From Henckelia pumila (taxonomy: Eukaryota > Streptophyta > Magnoliopsida > Lamiales > Gesneriaceae), in the NCBI RefSeq assembly GCF_033568475.1, contig NC_133123.1, forward strand, positions 157,495,753 to 157,559,752: 64,000 nucleotides of DNA, written 5' to 3'. Positions 50,701 to 62,538 of this stretch are shown here, piece after piece; the stretch's first letter is position 1, and every line of letters starts with the position of its first letter. The notes under the pieces were generated by a model. It made no database searches. It was not told where the DNA came from and worked only from the letters and a program-made list of their open reading frames with translations. The position numbers were made by a program, and so were the translations under genes.

Positions 50701-52112
50701 TCCCTTAACAGATCATGGACCACACACGTTTTAAGTTTTCCATCGTATCTCTTCTCTCCAACCAAAATAAGATTTCTTCCCATCAGATCTTCCAAATACT
50801 CCTCTCCCACCTCTTCCAAGCTTTTCGAGCTACTCTGTTTGATGTATCCCTCAGCAATCCATAGTTTGATGAGCTTGGAGATTGGTATTTCCAAATCCAG
50901 GGGGAAAACTCCCGTATAGAGGAAACACGCTTTCAGATGATGCGGCAAATGGTCGTAGCTAAAATTTAACAGCTCCGTACATTGACTATCATTTGCAAGT
51001 AAAACAGAGTTGAGGTTTTTTGCAATGGATTCCCATTCTTCTAGTGTTCTTGCTACTTTGGACAAGACACCTCTTACTACAACAATTGAAAGGGGAAGTC
51101 CTTTGCAACTTCTTGCAATCCTTTTCCCGACTTCCTCAAGCTCTGTGGGGCAACTTTCTTCATCCCCGAAAATCTTGAAACTAAGCACATCCCAACTTTC
51201 TTTTTCATTTAACAGACGCATGAGATGATGTTCATGGCAAGACGAGTTGGCATATTTAGCCACATCAGACAGACGAGTGGTCAACAAGACCCGACTTCCC
51301 ATATTGTCATCGGGAAAGAGTCGTTTAATCTCTTCCCAAGCCTCTTTATGCCATATGTCATCCATTACAATGAGATATCTCCTACCTTTCAAGCATTTAT
51401 ACAAACACACTGATAGGTGTTCATCACTTTCTTGATGCATTTCAGTCGTGAGCCTTCTCATGGATTCTAGAAGGCCTAATAGCATATCCCTTTTGCGATA
51501 ATTTTGAGATACCGTTACCCAAGCAGAAACATCAAAATAACGTGGCATAGATTCGTCTCGAAAAGCATATTTAACCAGAGTAGTCTTACCAGTGCCTCCC
51601 ATTCCGACTACTGGTATGATTTGCAGCTTCGACTCGTGTCCTAAAATTCGATCCTTGAGTTGCAATGAACCATCTTCGAATCCAACCATGACATGGTCAC
51701 CACCAGAAGCAAGTATGGATGGCTGAGCAAGTGGCGAATCTTTAGCATCAGCCCACGAGTCCTCCAGCTCTGTTACCTTGAGCCGAATCGATTCGATTTC
51801 TTCGGCAACAATCTCCAAATTCCGGCTGTCAATTTCTTCAAGTTCTCCGCCTCCATTCTCTGCAAAAAAATGGTCTGATATGTAGGACTCGATAACATCC
51901 TCTGCTTCATGCGCCGCATCTCTGATTTCTTTCTCCAAACAAAGTACAGCGGGGCTTCTTCTCTTCCAAGAACGTGCAAGAAAATGGTTGAAGCAACACA
52001 TGCTTTCTAGGAGTGATTCAATCTGTTGCTTCTCCCAAGGAATCTGATAGTACTGTTCACCAAGTATGTTCTCTAGAATCTGCATGAGAGAAACTACAGC
52101 AGCATAAGCCAT
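47772..52112 (-). CDS. Intact R1-like CC-NB-LRR immune receptor with novel modular C-terminal tail (8 exons)
   Basis: Exons on the minus strand: 52112-49524, 49435-49314, 49044-48916, 48831-48751, 48576-48466, 48351-48223, 48123-48049 and 47805-47772, joining in frame to 1089 residues. The first exon alone encodes a complete R1-class NLR: Rx-type coiled coil with EDVIES at 71-76, P-loop G170-MGGTGKT-T178, kinase-2 LIVMDDIW 247-254, RNBS-B GSRVLLTTR 272-280, GLPL 338-341, CFLYTGVFP 396-404, VHD in place of MHD at 465-467, then degenerate LRRs to about 850. Such receptors detect pathogen effectors in the cytoplasm and trigger defence. All nucleotide-binding motifs are intact, unlike its two relatives. 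Residues 864-1089 are a charged tail with a duplicated three-exon module that I do not recognise. If the first intron is retained, the protein ends after 884 residues. Exon calls in the tail rest on consistent phase-2 junctions and on homology between modules; transcript proof is lacking. Confidence 0.88.
48049..48576 (-). repeat. NLR tail module 2 (three exons), duplicate of module 1
   Basis: Second copy. Exon a' (48576-48466, 111 nt) encodes 'RRQAHEIWREEAYDKC' and 'LWKEICWKDYD'. Exon b' (48351-48223, again 129 nt) encodes 'ITREALERMKQEELDRRQEF' then 'NDSWKKEEGDHRQNKYQWK'. Exon c' (48123-48049, 75 nt) encodes 'VPEWYEDDGNSYELNTRER'. Exons b and b' align end to end without a gap; c and c' share V-P-x-W-Y, N-S-Y-E and D-Y-(Q/E). 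All junctions are phase 2, so the triplet can be copied without breaking the frame. Confidence 0.75.
48751..49435 (-). repeat. NLR tail module 1 (three exons)
   Basis: First copy of the tail module. Exon a (49435-49314, 122 nt) encodes an Arg/Glu helix with 'TEDRRRAEEEEHRWKQSRW'. Exon b (49044-48916, 129 nt) encodes 'RREEAREKMRQEED' then 'MQEFNHRWREEEEAYL' and 'QWLKYQ'. Exon c (48831-48751, 81 nt) encodes 'VPVWYDFANSYEIEQQYPSE'. Exon a enters in phase 0; all later junctions are phase 2. Confidence 0.75.
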
Positions 52113-53874
52113 TTTGGATCTTTTTTTCCAAACTCAGTGATTATGCGATATTTGAGTTCAATGTATAGCTCAATCCTTTCATCTTCTTCTTCTTTCTTTT
52201 TTTTTTTTTTTTTAAAAAAATTTTCTTTTTAATTATAATAAATTCTTTGCAATTATAATAAATTCTCAAATACCGATACAGGTATTTTTAATTAGAGAAG
52301 TTTTAATTTTAAAATCAATTAAGAAAAAAATCGACAAGTGTTCTGAAACATGTCTTTGTCTTTTTTGATTTTCAGTTTTATATTAAAAAAAAATCTTCAA
52401 TTTTCGATAAGAATATATAGTTTGGTTATTTCAGTTCGTTTTATCATGTACTTCAGACAAGTATTTATATTAATAACTAAAGTAAATTTCAAAATCACAA
52501 AGTTTTGAAAACGTCCAATTGATTATTTCTTAAACAATTAATTAAGCATTAAATTACAATTGCAAGTCTTTGTTTATGATAAATTCTCTGCTGGCGAAGA
52601 CTAGCAAACCGACCAAGTTTTTTTTTTTTGTTTTTACTCTTACCACAATTAAGAAATAACTCCATTATTACATCATATTATAATCAATTCTGCCATACTT
52701 GATAATTTATAAAATATACACGCGCATGAAATATTTAAAGTAAATTTCAATTTCAAAATCACAAAGTTTTGAAAAAAAGGTCCAAAGTATTAAATTACAA
52801 TTGCAAGTCTTTGTTTATGATAGATTCTATTTATTTATTTTTAGTTGACATAAACAAATATGAAAAGGGGATGATCATGTCTATCCGGTATTCTACTCCC
52901 ATTTGATCCGACGGTGATGCTTGTGCTTGATGTGGGGATGTGTGAAATCTATATAATATTCAATAAATTAAAAAATCATATTTGGTGTGATTAAAGTACC
53001 ATATAGTTTTTGGTCTAATACATAAATCTCGATCCTGTGATTAAAATATATTTTGTTCATTATAATATTAACCAAATCTGTTTTTTTTTTTCTTTTTATG
53101 TTGTCCAATGTATGACTACACATTGAAAAATTTTATGTTGTTTTTTTTAGGTTGTCCAATGTATGACTACACATTGAAAAATTATATGTTGTTTTGTATT
53201 CATAGGCGTACCGATATGATCTAACAACAATGTATGTCGAAAAACATTAAGAGCCTATTTCGACAACCACTTTAAAAATATTTTTAGTGTTTTTTAAGGT
53301 AAAAAATTTGAAAAATGTGTTTGTACAAGATTTGATAAAAGCATTTTTGAAATTTTTTTTCTTCAAAAAAGTGTTCTTAAAATATAATATTTGAAAAACA
53401 GATAAGGGGTGTTTTTTGGTGCAACAATAGGTCAATTGGTGATAAGAAATAAAGAAACAAAAACATTTCAAAGAAATATCCAAAGCCAACATAAGGCTTT
53501 CCTGCCTCGAAGCATAACCAAATCGAAGGGTTTTTGTTCGAGGATCCGACCCTTCGGAGAGTACCCCGAGATTCGATCCATAGCATGAATAAGCCACACG
53601 CGTGTTTTTTTGAAATATTCCAATATATATATGGCTCATTCATGGTCGTCGGTTCCCCTTGGGGCACTATCCTTTAAAGGTAGCATCAAACAAACCTGCT
53701 AAATATTTTTTTATGTATAAATGAAACTTAAACACGGTGTGCTGTAGATAATATTATGGCTGAGAAACCCAACATGCAGCTCCACCAAACGGATAGCAAG
53801 AAAATAAATAATTACCATTTGTATTGCAGCATGGTGATCCAGTGTCTCGTGATGTGGAAACAGAGAGTTTCTAT
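52113..53874. other. Intergenic, AT-rich
   Basis: Promoter side of the intact NLR followed by AT-rich sequence. A 51-bp tandem duplication lies at 53100-53197. At about 53470-53680, on the minus strand, there is a GC-richer patch with an open frame of about 96 codons; I cannot match it to any family and treat it as repeat-derived. Confidence 0.45.
53100..53197 (+). repeat. 51-bp tandem duplication
   Basis: 'gttgtccaatgtatgactac' plus the following 'acattgaaaaatt' occurs at 53100 and again at 53151 with almost no differences; a recent local duplication. Confidence 0.8.
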
Positions 53875-55857
53875 TTACATGAATAATGGAATGGTTAGGT
53901 TGTTGAACCTTTTGATTGAATCATGCTCAGCGTTCTGGGCAATTTCCTTCAAACTAGTCCAGGACTTTCTCCTCCTCTTACTCGAAGTACATCTGCTTTT
54001 TTCTGTGTCAGCAGCAGTTGAGTTACCGTCTGGTTCAGCGGCTTTCTTGGCACTTGGCCTATTCCTTTTCCTCCTATTTGAATCTAACAAGGAACGACCT
54101 GTTGTTGGCAACGGAGTTGAGGGACTGCTTGGTTCAAGACTCTGCCTATCTGTAATTGGAAAAGCAACAGTCGCCATCTTGTTGTTAGCCTCAACAGTAG
54201 TTGGTGTAGATTGTGTCAAGCTGGTAGATCTCTCTACAACATAATTGGCGGCATCGAATCTTGAAGGCTGTTTTGTCTTCGGAGGACTTATCTCTTGTAA
54301 ATAGCCCTTCGGTCTTCCTCTCAATAAATTTCGATGAGAACAGAAATGGCAATTGTAAACCACACTATTCTGAGTAGCAATATCAGATTTCTTATGCCCA
54401 AGTCGCTTACTCAGTTTGTTCTTTTCAATCCTGACGGTACAATTGTGACCAGGTTGAAGAATGGATTCACATCTGGTGAACAACAATGCATAGTCAAAGC
54501 CAGAGAATAGTGCTCTTATGAAAATAAGAACAACTTCAAAAGGGTGATTGAGTAACATCATCGTTAATTGTAACAGAAATGTCCCTCATAGGTGCTTATA
54601 CATCAAAAGTCATATGCAATGACAAGGTTTCATATACAGAGCAAACGTCCCAAAGAACAAACTATTTTTTAAAGTGATTTTTACAGTGTTAGAATTGTCA
54701 TCCAATAACATTGAAACACAGCTCCATTTATTTATCGTGGAGAAGGCTCAAGCAGAAAGGATGTTTAATACTAATTTTCTGTCTGCACACATAAAATCTT
54801 GGAAATTATAACCAGAAAATTCCAAGAAGAACTATGTGCAATAACAATAATTAGAAAAAAGAAACTCAAAATCTATATCTGACATATAGACGAGGCGAAA
54901 AAGTTAAGTGGTATAGCTTTGACCTGATTTTATATTCACCTGGGCAGGCCTAGTGTACTCGCATTAAACTCTTCGAATCACAGGAAAATGGGAGTTGGTA
55001 TCAATGCAACTTACTAATTGATATTGTATATTCAATTACAAATAGAGAACTCAGATTAGACCATCCTCTTGGATAAGCTGTATCAAGAAAATATCAAATT
55101 TCGGTCTCTCACTAGCAAGTGAAAATCCTGAGAATATTGAGGGAAAAAGAAAACCGCCTCATCTGACTGATACACACGAACCAGAACAATTAATCGAAAT
55201 TCTAATTTCATTACAACAATTTTAAAGCATTTCCATACACCGCCTAAAGAACTTCGCACACAATTTCGCTTTCTTGGTTTAGAAAAAATCTTCATGGACT
55301 AAAGAAAAACTCAATCAAGATAATTTTTTTTTTTTGAAACAGGATCAAGATAATTTGATACAAAGAAGCAAGACCACAACACCAAAGAATAAGAACAATA
55401 GCATACTGAGAAAAATAAGCAAAAATCATTGCACGAGTCTTATTTCTGTCGCATTAGTGCAGGAAAACAATTTTCTCAAAACACAAATCAATACCAAACT
55501 ACATAAATTCGGACTCCAAGTTCTGAACACCCCTGATTCGGAAAAATATGCATGGATATCAAAAAAGAGAGAAAGATCAAACCTTTCGCAAAAAAACAAA
55601 CTGGGGTCAGAGCGCACACCCACGGCCTCGGTGGATGCAGCCAACCGCTGTCCGAAGAAAGCACCAAGCGACGGAATAGAAGCTTCGGTAGCAGCCCACA
55701 ACGCGAGGCTTTTCAGGTGGTCGATTCTGCTCATAGTTCTCGCATTGACATTCCCCTGCTTCTTAACAGTCGTTGCTTCTCGAAGTGTCATGGAAGTGCA
55801 CGGCTGAGGCCCTGAAACTGCGTTCTTCCCTATCTTGCCCGCTCCTTTTCGTCCCAT
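53875..55857 (-). CDS. RNase P protein subunit, Rpp21/Rpr2-like (2 coding exons)
   Basis: Exons 55857-55583 and 54472-53875 on the minus strand join in frame to 290 residues. The Rpr2/Rpp21/SNM1 zinc ribbon is formed across the splice: C90-E-R-C93 at the junction and C133-H-F-C136 ('YNCHFCSHRNLLRGRPKGYL'), with the conserved helix before it ('RIDHLKSLALWA', about residues 44-55). Proteins of this family bind RNase P or MRP RNA and help process the 5' ends of precursor tRNA in the nucleus. The C-terminal 140 residues are basic and low-complexity ('NRRKRNRPSAKK', 'SKRRRKSWTSL') and probably nuclear-targeting. The intron is 1.1 kb. I start at the ATG 55857 ('MGRKGAGKIGKNAV'). Upstream, a 5' leader exon with donor near 56708 is possible but not proven. 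Confidence 0.87.
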
Positions 55858-56859
55858 TGGGATAAATTCTTTGATAGAGTGCAATTAACTTGATTACCGA
55901 TAAAATCCTGGAATAGTCAAAGTTGGTAGCAACAGAAACGAGACTTCTCGTAACCTGAAGAATTTAAACGAGATTATCAAATTCAAGCAGCACGGAGTAA
56001 CAACAAATCTTATGATAGGAAAGTATAAGGTTTATGTATCCACAATTTATTTCTATCCTATCACTAGCTATATATATTACCAATATTATGATATATCTAA
56101 ATATATATTGGAGAACCTCAAAACATGAAAAATCAATTAACAATATGCGTAGCAGGATATCCGATAATTAACAAAAAAATTGGACTGCTGAGGCAGCAGG
56201 GCTTGAGAGGGAACCCATTACTTTATATTTGAAAAATTAGAAACTTTGTATTTGAGAGTAAACCATGATTCAATTTCTACGGTTAAAAATCATGTCTTCT
56301 AAAAAGACAATCAAACTACCCTGTGCAAGATAAAACAAAAAACAACTTGTAAGTGTTGTTGATAGCATAACCAATTGGGGAAAACTAAAAACATGTGCAT
56401 AGAAATAGTTTTAAATTTTCTCTACGCATAGGTCAATCCCTTGTATACTCTGCTCCGTCCACCAACCTGCATAATTGTTTCTTAATACTTACTTTTCGGC
56501 TGATATACCGGTTGCTTATGATTGGAAGATTAAAAGCATTGAGCACATAGCCAGAATGTAAAAGAAAACAAAGTCATTTCCTGAACTCGTTATCCTCTGA
56601 TCAGATAACTCAAAATAAAAGAAAACTCAGAAATTCAGAGCATCCCAAGACCAATAAAACCAGCTGATATCAATGGCGTAAAATCAGATAATGCAAGCAG
56701 AGAGTACCTAAAATAAACCTCTGATCGGAAAAAGGAGAAGGCAGCGATCCTGCTTATTAGCGGCGGAGTTCTGCCCTGGATCATGAATGCGAGATGCGGA
56801 CTGGGAGAGAGGATTTTAGTTTATATATTTTTAAGAAAAAAAAATATTTCTTATTAGCG

Positions 56860-57110
56860 ACCTCGGTTCCAAAATAGCGACCAAAATAACCATAGGTTCC
56901 AAATTAGAGACCAAATAAATTTTGGGTACTTAATTTGTAACTTAAAAGCAATCTGTTCCAAAATTGAGACCAAAATATATTATCCTTCGCAAAATTAGAG
57001 ACAGTACATGAAATCTCAATCGCAAAAAAGATATTTTTAGATTTTATACAAAAGATCATTTTCAAAGACCGAATTTAGTTTATCGGTTATTAATTAGAGA
57101 CCAATGAATA
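56860..57110. repeat. Clustered TTAGnGACC motifs, CACTA-like
   Basis: At least six copies of 'tta-g-(a/c)-gacc' occur in about 250 bases ('attagcgacctcggttcc', 'aatagcgaccaaaataa', 'aattagagaccaaat', 'aattgagacc', 'aattagagacagta', 'aattagagaccaatg'). Such direct and spaced repeats occur near the ends of plant CACTA transposons. No CACTA terminus is visible in the neighbourhood, so the assignment is weak. Confidence 0.35.
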
Positions 57111-57613
57111 TTTGACTAAAATTCCGAGCAGTGAAAGAAACCACTCTTCGAATAATACTTTGCACTTGTGTTTATTCAAATGTCTGCAACATGTTCACAG
57201 CAACACAGTAAAATAAAGATGGATGCTTCTTTAAATCTTCAAGCTTCTGATCTCTCTTACTTGTTAATAACTAGGAAGGTGCACGTGCGATGCACGTGAT
57301 GAACCTAAAATTATATCTATGGTTATGAATTAACATCTAATAAATTTTACGGATATCTGATTGTCAAGGCCTAGGAGCAGATACCGATAGTTCTAGTTTA
57401 AATTTATTTATGTTATTTTGTTGTAATTCGATTAAGTTATATAATTAATTCTTAAGTTTTCATTTATCTTCCGTTATTTATATATTAATATTTTAATTAA
57501 GTTAGTTATATGCTTATCAAGTGATTGGTTGTTGATCCAGGTAGGGTGAAAAGTAAATTAGTTTTAAATACAAACCGTAAAAATTTAGATAGAAATAAAA
57601 AATTAGATATAGG

Positions 57614-57713
57614 AAACCAAGCCACATGATGTAGTAGATATTTTAATTTAGATATTTAATTTAAAACCAAGCCACACGATGTAGTAGATATTTTAATTTA
57701 GATATATAATTTA
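57614..57713 (+). repeat. 50-bp tandem duplication
   Basis: 'aaaccaagccaca(t/c)gatg' followed by 'tagtagatattttaatttag' occurs twice 50 bases apart with two or three differences; a recent event. Confidence 0.85.
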
Positions 57714-60700
57714 AATATATAATTTTTGGTTAATGATCATAAGTAAAATAAGGCTAATATAAAATTAGACGATCTAAAAAAAGAAATATAACTTTTTTAA
57801 GCATATAATTTGTGGTTAATTTTCGAAAGTAGAATAAAGAGATTAACGAATTATAAGATCTAAAATACACATTCAGAGGTTCCCGAGCCATTCAGTCTAT
57901 ATTTAAGTGTTTCTATTCATATTATCAAGAGCCAGCAAGGACCAAGGTCCTACCGAGGTCATAGAGAAATTGTTCTCAAGTTGCAGCATTTTCGAGTTAT
58001 GCAGACTAACGATAGATGAAGTTATAGTCCAAAATCCCTTTTTTAATTGGGACTTTGACAATAGCTATTGGATAAGCACACACTTATCTTTAGGCTAGGT
58101 CTTTAGACCCCATGTTCATAAATCAGTTGTTTATATGTATATAAGTACTGAATGAGATATCAAGTTTAGTATGCATATTTTTTTGTTGCATTGTTATTTG
58201 TTGCATTATTAATAGTCATATGATGTATGTTTATTATGTCATGTTATATATAAATGTGTGTATCATGTTGAGCCTGATAACATTTAAGATATTCAGTTGA
58301 GTAGGGTCGCTCAACCCTTGTTTTAGTCAATTTTTCGACAAGGTACTAAAATGGAACAAATATACTGCTGATGAAGCGTTGGCTTGTAAAATGTTACATT
58401 ATCACTACCAATGAAATAGGACGAAAGTTGCCAAAATAAAAGTTGTGGGCTAAACTGAAATGTGATATCATAAATGACTAAATTTACAAAAATGACATAA
58501 TCATGGGATAAAAAAATGCAGTTTCCTAAAAAATAATAAGTGTTTAAAATTTACTGTTATGAGAAAAATAACGCTCTTCAATTTTGTATGTAGAAATTTT
58601 AAGTTAATATAATTACTCAATATAAAAATTAATTAATCAAAGATATATTACAATACAAAAGAAGTTAATAGATTAACAAAAACGCTTTGTAATTAGGGAT
58701 GAATACATTTTTAGATAAGATAAAAATATATTTGAAACAATCTTCATTCGAGAAAAAATATCTGTATTTTATTTTTAAAAATATTTTATCATAGTACTAT
58801 GTTCACGATTCAAAATTTATTTCAAAGAGCTACATTTTAGATATATATTTTATGAGATCATAAATATACATTCAATAACTTATTTATACTAAAAATTTTC
58901 AAAAGAAGTTTTAGAAAAAAAAATATTAAAAAAATAAGTTAATGTGACTAATTTTTAATAAATGTTGTTGCTTTTAAAAGACCATTGATAAGATATTTCA
59001 AATTATTTCATTCTAAATTAGATTATAAAATTTAGGGGTTTGAATAAAATGTAAATAAAATAAAATAAAATAAAATAAAATAAAATTTTAAATTTTATTT
59101 TATATTAATATTTGTTAATGAAAATTAATTGTTTAAAATTAACATGATATGAAATGAGTTAAATTTAAAATAAATCCGGTATATCCATTCCCGAAATCAT
59201 TTATTCAAATCATGTTCCTTCGTAATAATTAATTATAAATATTAAAATATTTTTAAAAACAATTAAACATATTTTAATAATAATAATATTTTAAACAATA
59301 TTAAAGTAATAGTCATTATTAATTAAGTTAATTCGATAACATGGTTTAAACATGTGTATTTTTTTAAGTAATAATAATAATTTTAAGATCATAATCAATG
59401 CAACAATGAACAATTAAATTAGCTTTATTAAATTGTGAAAAATAACTTAAAATACCCCATTGGCTTTTCATATTACAAATGAAACCATAATTTAAAAAAG
59501 AGCAATTAAGACTATTCACAAATCAAACTCACATATAGATATAGGCTACGTTTACTTTGAATGATGGGATTGAACAATGATAGATTAAAGTATGATTATT
59601 AATATAATTTGATATGATAGAGAGTGATTATGGATAAATAATAATATGTTTAGTTGGATGGATTAATTTTGGGATTGAAATGATAATTAAGAACAAATTA
59701 CGATTTCACCCTTTAGCTATCATAATAATCATATGTTCGGCAAAGAAGGAAAGAAGGTGGAAGATAAAAGGGAAGGACATAATTGATTTTTTTTCATTCT
59801 CTCACTCCATAATATTTATAATCCTATTAAAAATTTAGGACTAAAAATCATCTTTCAATCCTATCATTAACGGGGCTAAAGATTTATACAATTTTTCAAT
59901 AGTGTAGGGGAAGCCCACATCATTTTTTTATTTTTTTTTTGTATTTTTCTTTTTTTTTTATTAAAAAAATTTGGGCCCAAATTAGACCCAATTTTTGAAA
60001 GATTCCATCGTCTTCATCCCGTCTTCAAATCCCACTTCCGAATCTGTTGCCGCCGCTGGGCAACCATCTCAGCCGCTCCTATTGCATCGTTGGTGATGAA
60101 TGTGACATAAAAGCAACAAAATAGAAATTATTATTATTATTATTATATTATTATTGCGAAAGCATCCAAAAGGCGGAATTTGCCATAAAACAAGGGACAC
60201 GTTTTTTCACAAAGAAATCTAACACAAACACAAAGGCAATGGGCGACTCGGTCTCATCCTAATCGTATCTTTTTTCCTTTTTTTTTTCTTTGTTTTTTTG
60301 GCAATTGTATGGAAACACATGTATTCCAAATTCCAATATCCCAATTCTAATTCCTTTAATTTTTTCCAGCTAATATTTTATCATACGATAAATTTATTAA
60401 AAAAACAGTATAAGATAAATTACATTCCTTTATTTAATTTATTTTTTAAAATCGACTTACTATAAATTAGACGCCTACTGTGGCAACTGGCAAGCTATGA
60501 TCCACTCACATTATATTTTGAGACTTATAAAAAACAACTTATTTATTATTTTTATTTTTATAATATTTAAGAAATATTATAATCTTTTAAACATAGTATA
60601 ATGTTGACCCATCCCGATTATAATTGAGTTCCTTTTAAACTGTGAATCTAAAAACCGAAACTGACATTGGATTTGGATTTGGATTTGAATTTGAACTTCC

Positions 60701-61499
60701 ATTTCAAAATCATAATCTCGATAAGTACCAAAAATTTTACGGTCCGATTTTGGTTCCTGTAGATGGAGTTGAGTCCTAACCAAATATATAAATTAATTAT
60801 AAAGTTTTGTAGAGCACACATAGACAATTGAATTTATACAATATAAAATAATTGTTAGGTATAAATTAAATTAAACTATGTATTTGTTTTGTAATAAAAA
60901 AATAAACATTCATCATATTATTCACTAATTAAAATTTTGATCACCTCGGGAGTAAAACTTGGTCATTGTTTTACCGTAAAAATAAATTTTGGTTCAAATC
61001 AATTCGAGTCGACATAAATCAAAATCATAATGAATTAGAATCAAAATTGTACCAGCTCAAGCACGAAAACTGGATAGATGCATTTATATCACGTGCCTTC
61101 CACATATAGTATGTTGGCAGTTTTCAAAAATAGTTGCAATATTTAAATTTGAAACTATATAAAATAGGTTGAAACGACTTATGTTTATACTAATAAGTAA
61201 TATTTTTTATATAAAAATAATAATTTTTCATGTATTGGATCAAATCGAAAAGCCATCTTACAAATATGTGAGATCGTATCAAATACAATTTTTTTTGTGT
61301 AATAGTATTAATATTATTCAAGAATTGACTCTTCAATTTTTTACAAACTAGAACATGATAAACATGCAAAGAATAGTTCACGTTTTAACTTCTGAATCAA
61401 ACCTCAATTTCTTTGCTAGCTCACAACTAATCATCTTGATTATGTCATGTTTAATCTTTTAATAAGCTGCATTTATTTTAAATTAACGACTGGTTCTAA

Positions 61500-62110
61500 T
61501 TAATCCAATTTTACGCCATTCACACCTTTCTCCTTCGATAGATGAACGAACAGAATCTCCAGTACAAGCCCGAATTTGAGCAAATATTTGAGCACGTCTA
61601 TTTCATCGTCTGTCCCCTTGAATCCTTTCACCTTCACTGTCTTCAAAGTTCGTTTCGCACATTGGTAACACCTTCAATGCAACATTATATTAATTATAAG
61701 TTTCAATATTTTCAAAATCCCACATATATATATATATATATATCTATATATATATATATGTATATACCTGAAGCATGTAGCTACAAATGGTGAGAACCCT
61801 GACGCTGAAAATTTCTAAAAGCAGATTGTAAAGCATATGCCCATCTCCTTGGTCCGAAACTTTGGATTGAAGCTGGAAATCAATCATTGCCTCGATTCAT
61901 GCTCCATACATTTTTCGATAACAAGAACCTTCAGTCTCAGTGCGCTTATCATCATACATTAGAATCAATTCAAGGAACTAGAAAACACACCAAACAAACC
62001 TGATTTATCATAACAGGAGCTTCTATCCAATGAAAAGCGAAATATCCAATGATGCATATCTCGAATTCTTCAACTAAAAAATTGATCTCGACATTCTCAA
62101 AGAATAATTA
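61500..62110 (-). pseudogene. Decayed F-box/LRR/FBD gene remnant
   Basis: Three pieces read on the minus strand. About 62105-61995 gives 'ENVEINFLVEEFEICIIGYF' and ends 'EAPVMINQ' before a GT. 61872-61768 gives 'LYNLLLEIFSVRVLTICSYM', typical of the LRR part of plant F-box/FBD proteins. 61671-61500 gives a recognisable FBD domain: 'TLKTVKVKGFKGTDDEIDVL' followed by 'KYLLKFGLVLEILFVHL', ending at a TAA. The F-box exon and the exon that should lie between the last two pieces are absent, and the phases of the last two pieces do not fit. I read it as a partial, non-functional copy. FBD proteins are substrate adaptors of SCF ubiquitin ligases. Confidence 0.7.
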
Positions 62111-62332
62111 TATAAAAAGAGCCCAGTATCGGATTAATGTCAAAACTCAAAACAGTGCACTAGATACGAAATATGCTCAAGATGAAATAGAACAGATGGC
62201 TATACTCATTACGAGTGGTCGTGCATGAGTGCATCTCGGTCCCTGTCTCAAGTGCTGGCTCTAATGGAGCTATGCATCATGATGACCACTTGTCAAATTG
62301 GCAACTTAGTGAAACATATGTCCTCTCGAACT

Positions 62333-62538
62333 TCAATAGAAGATGAAATCAAGAGGCTGCTGATGTGAAACTCCACAGGCAGAGAAGCTCTCCCCACCAC
62401 CACCAGGGTATCGGCTTTCGAGTCCTTGATCGTATAAGATTCCCTTGAAAACATGACCTCCGATGCTTACAGTTGTCTGGTAAGCAAAATGTTCCTCCGC
62501 GTCATCCATTGTACTGACTCTCATGCAGCGGAACACTG
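62333..62538 (-). CDS. SRS/SHI-family transcription factor, orphan exon 2
   Basis: The minus-strand frame gives '[19 protein letters not shown]', then '[20 protein letters not shown]', ending '...PLDFIFY'. This is the C-terminal IGGH domain that is diagnostic of SHORT INTERNODES / STYLISH (SRS) proteins, plant regulators of auxin synthesis and of gynoecium and stamen development. The acceptor is 'tctccag' at 62539 (or 'cag' three bases on), where SRS genes have their single intron. The first exon with the C3HC3H RING-like finger is not found in the 1.46 kb upstream, so either the intron is unusually long and exon 1 lies beyond 64000, or this is a gene fragment. The domain itself is intact. 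Confidence 0.85.

Larger units (their letters stand above)
55858..61499. other. Gene-free stretch with repeats
   Basis: The first 900 bases are the leader region of the Rpp21-like gene; a possible untranslated exon ends near 56708. At about 56860-57110, the motif 'a(a)ttag(a/c)gacc(a)' recurs about six times, like subterminal repeats of CACTA elements. At 57275-57300 there is a small hairpin 'gtgcacgtgcgatgcacgtg'. A 50-bp tandem pair lies at 57614-57713. The remainder to 61.5 kb is AT-rich without genes; a GC-richer scrap near 60005-60095 may be a dead gene fragment. Confidence 0.5.

Noticed and set aside
53377-53667. Minus-strand open frame of about 96 codons starting MPQGEPTTMNEPYIYW
   Set aside because: No recognisable domain, no splice partners; the 3' half is low-complexity AT-rich coding. 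Probably repeat-derived.
57275-57300. 'gtgcacgtgcgatgcacgtg' hairpin as a Helitron 3' end
   Set aside because: No CTRR end follows it at the usual distance and no matching 5' TC end could be placed; left unassigned.
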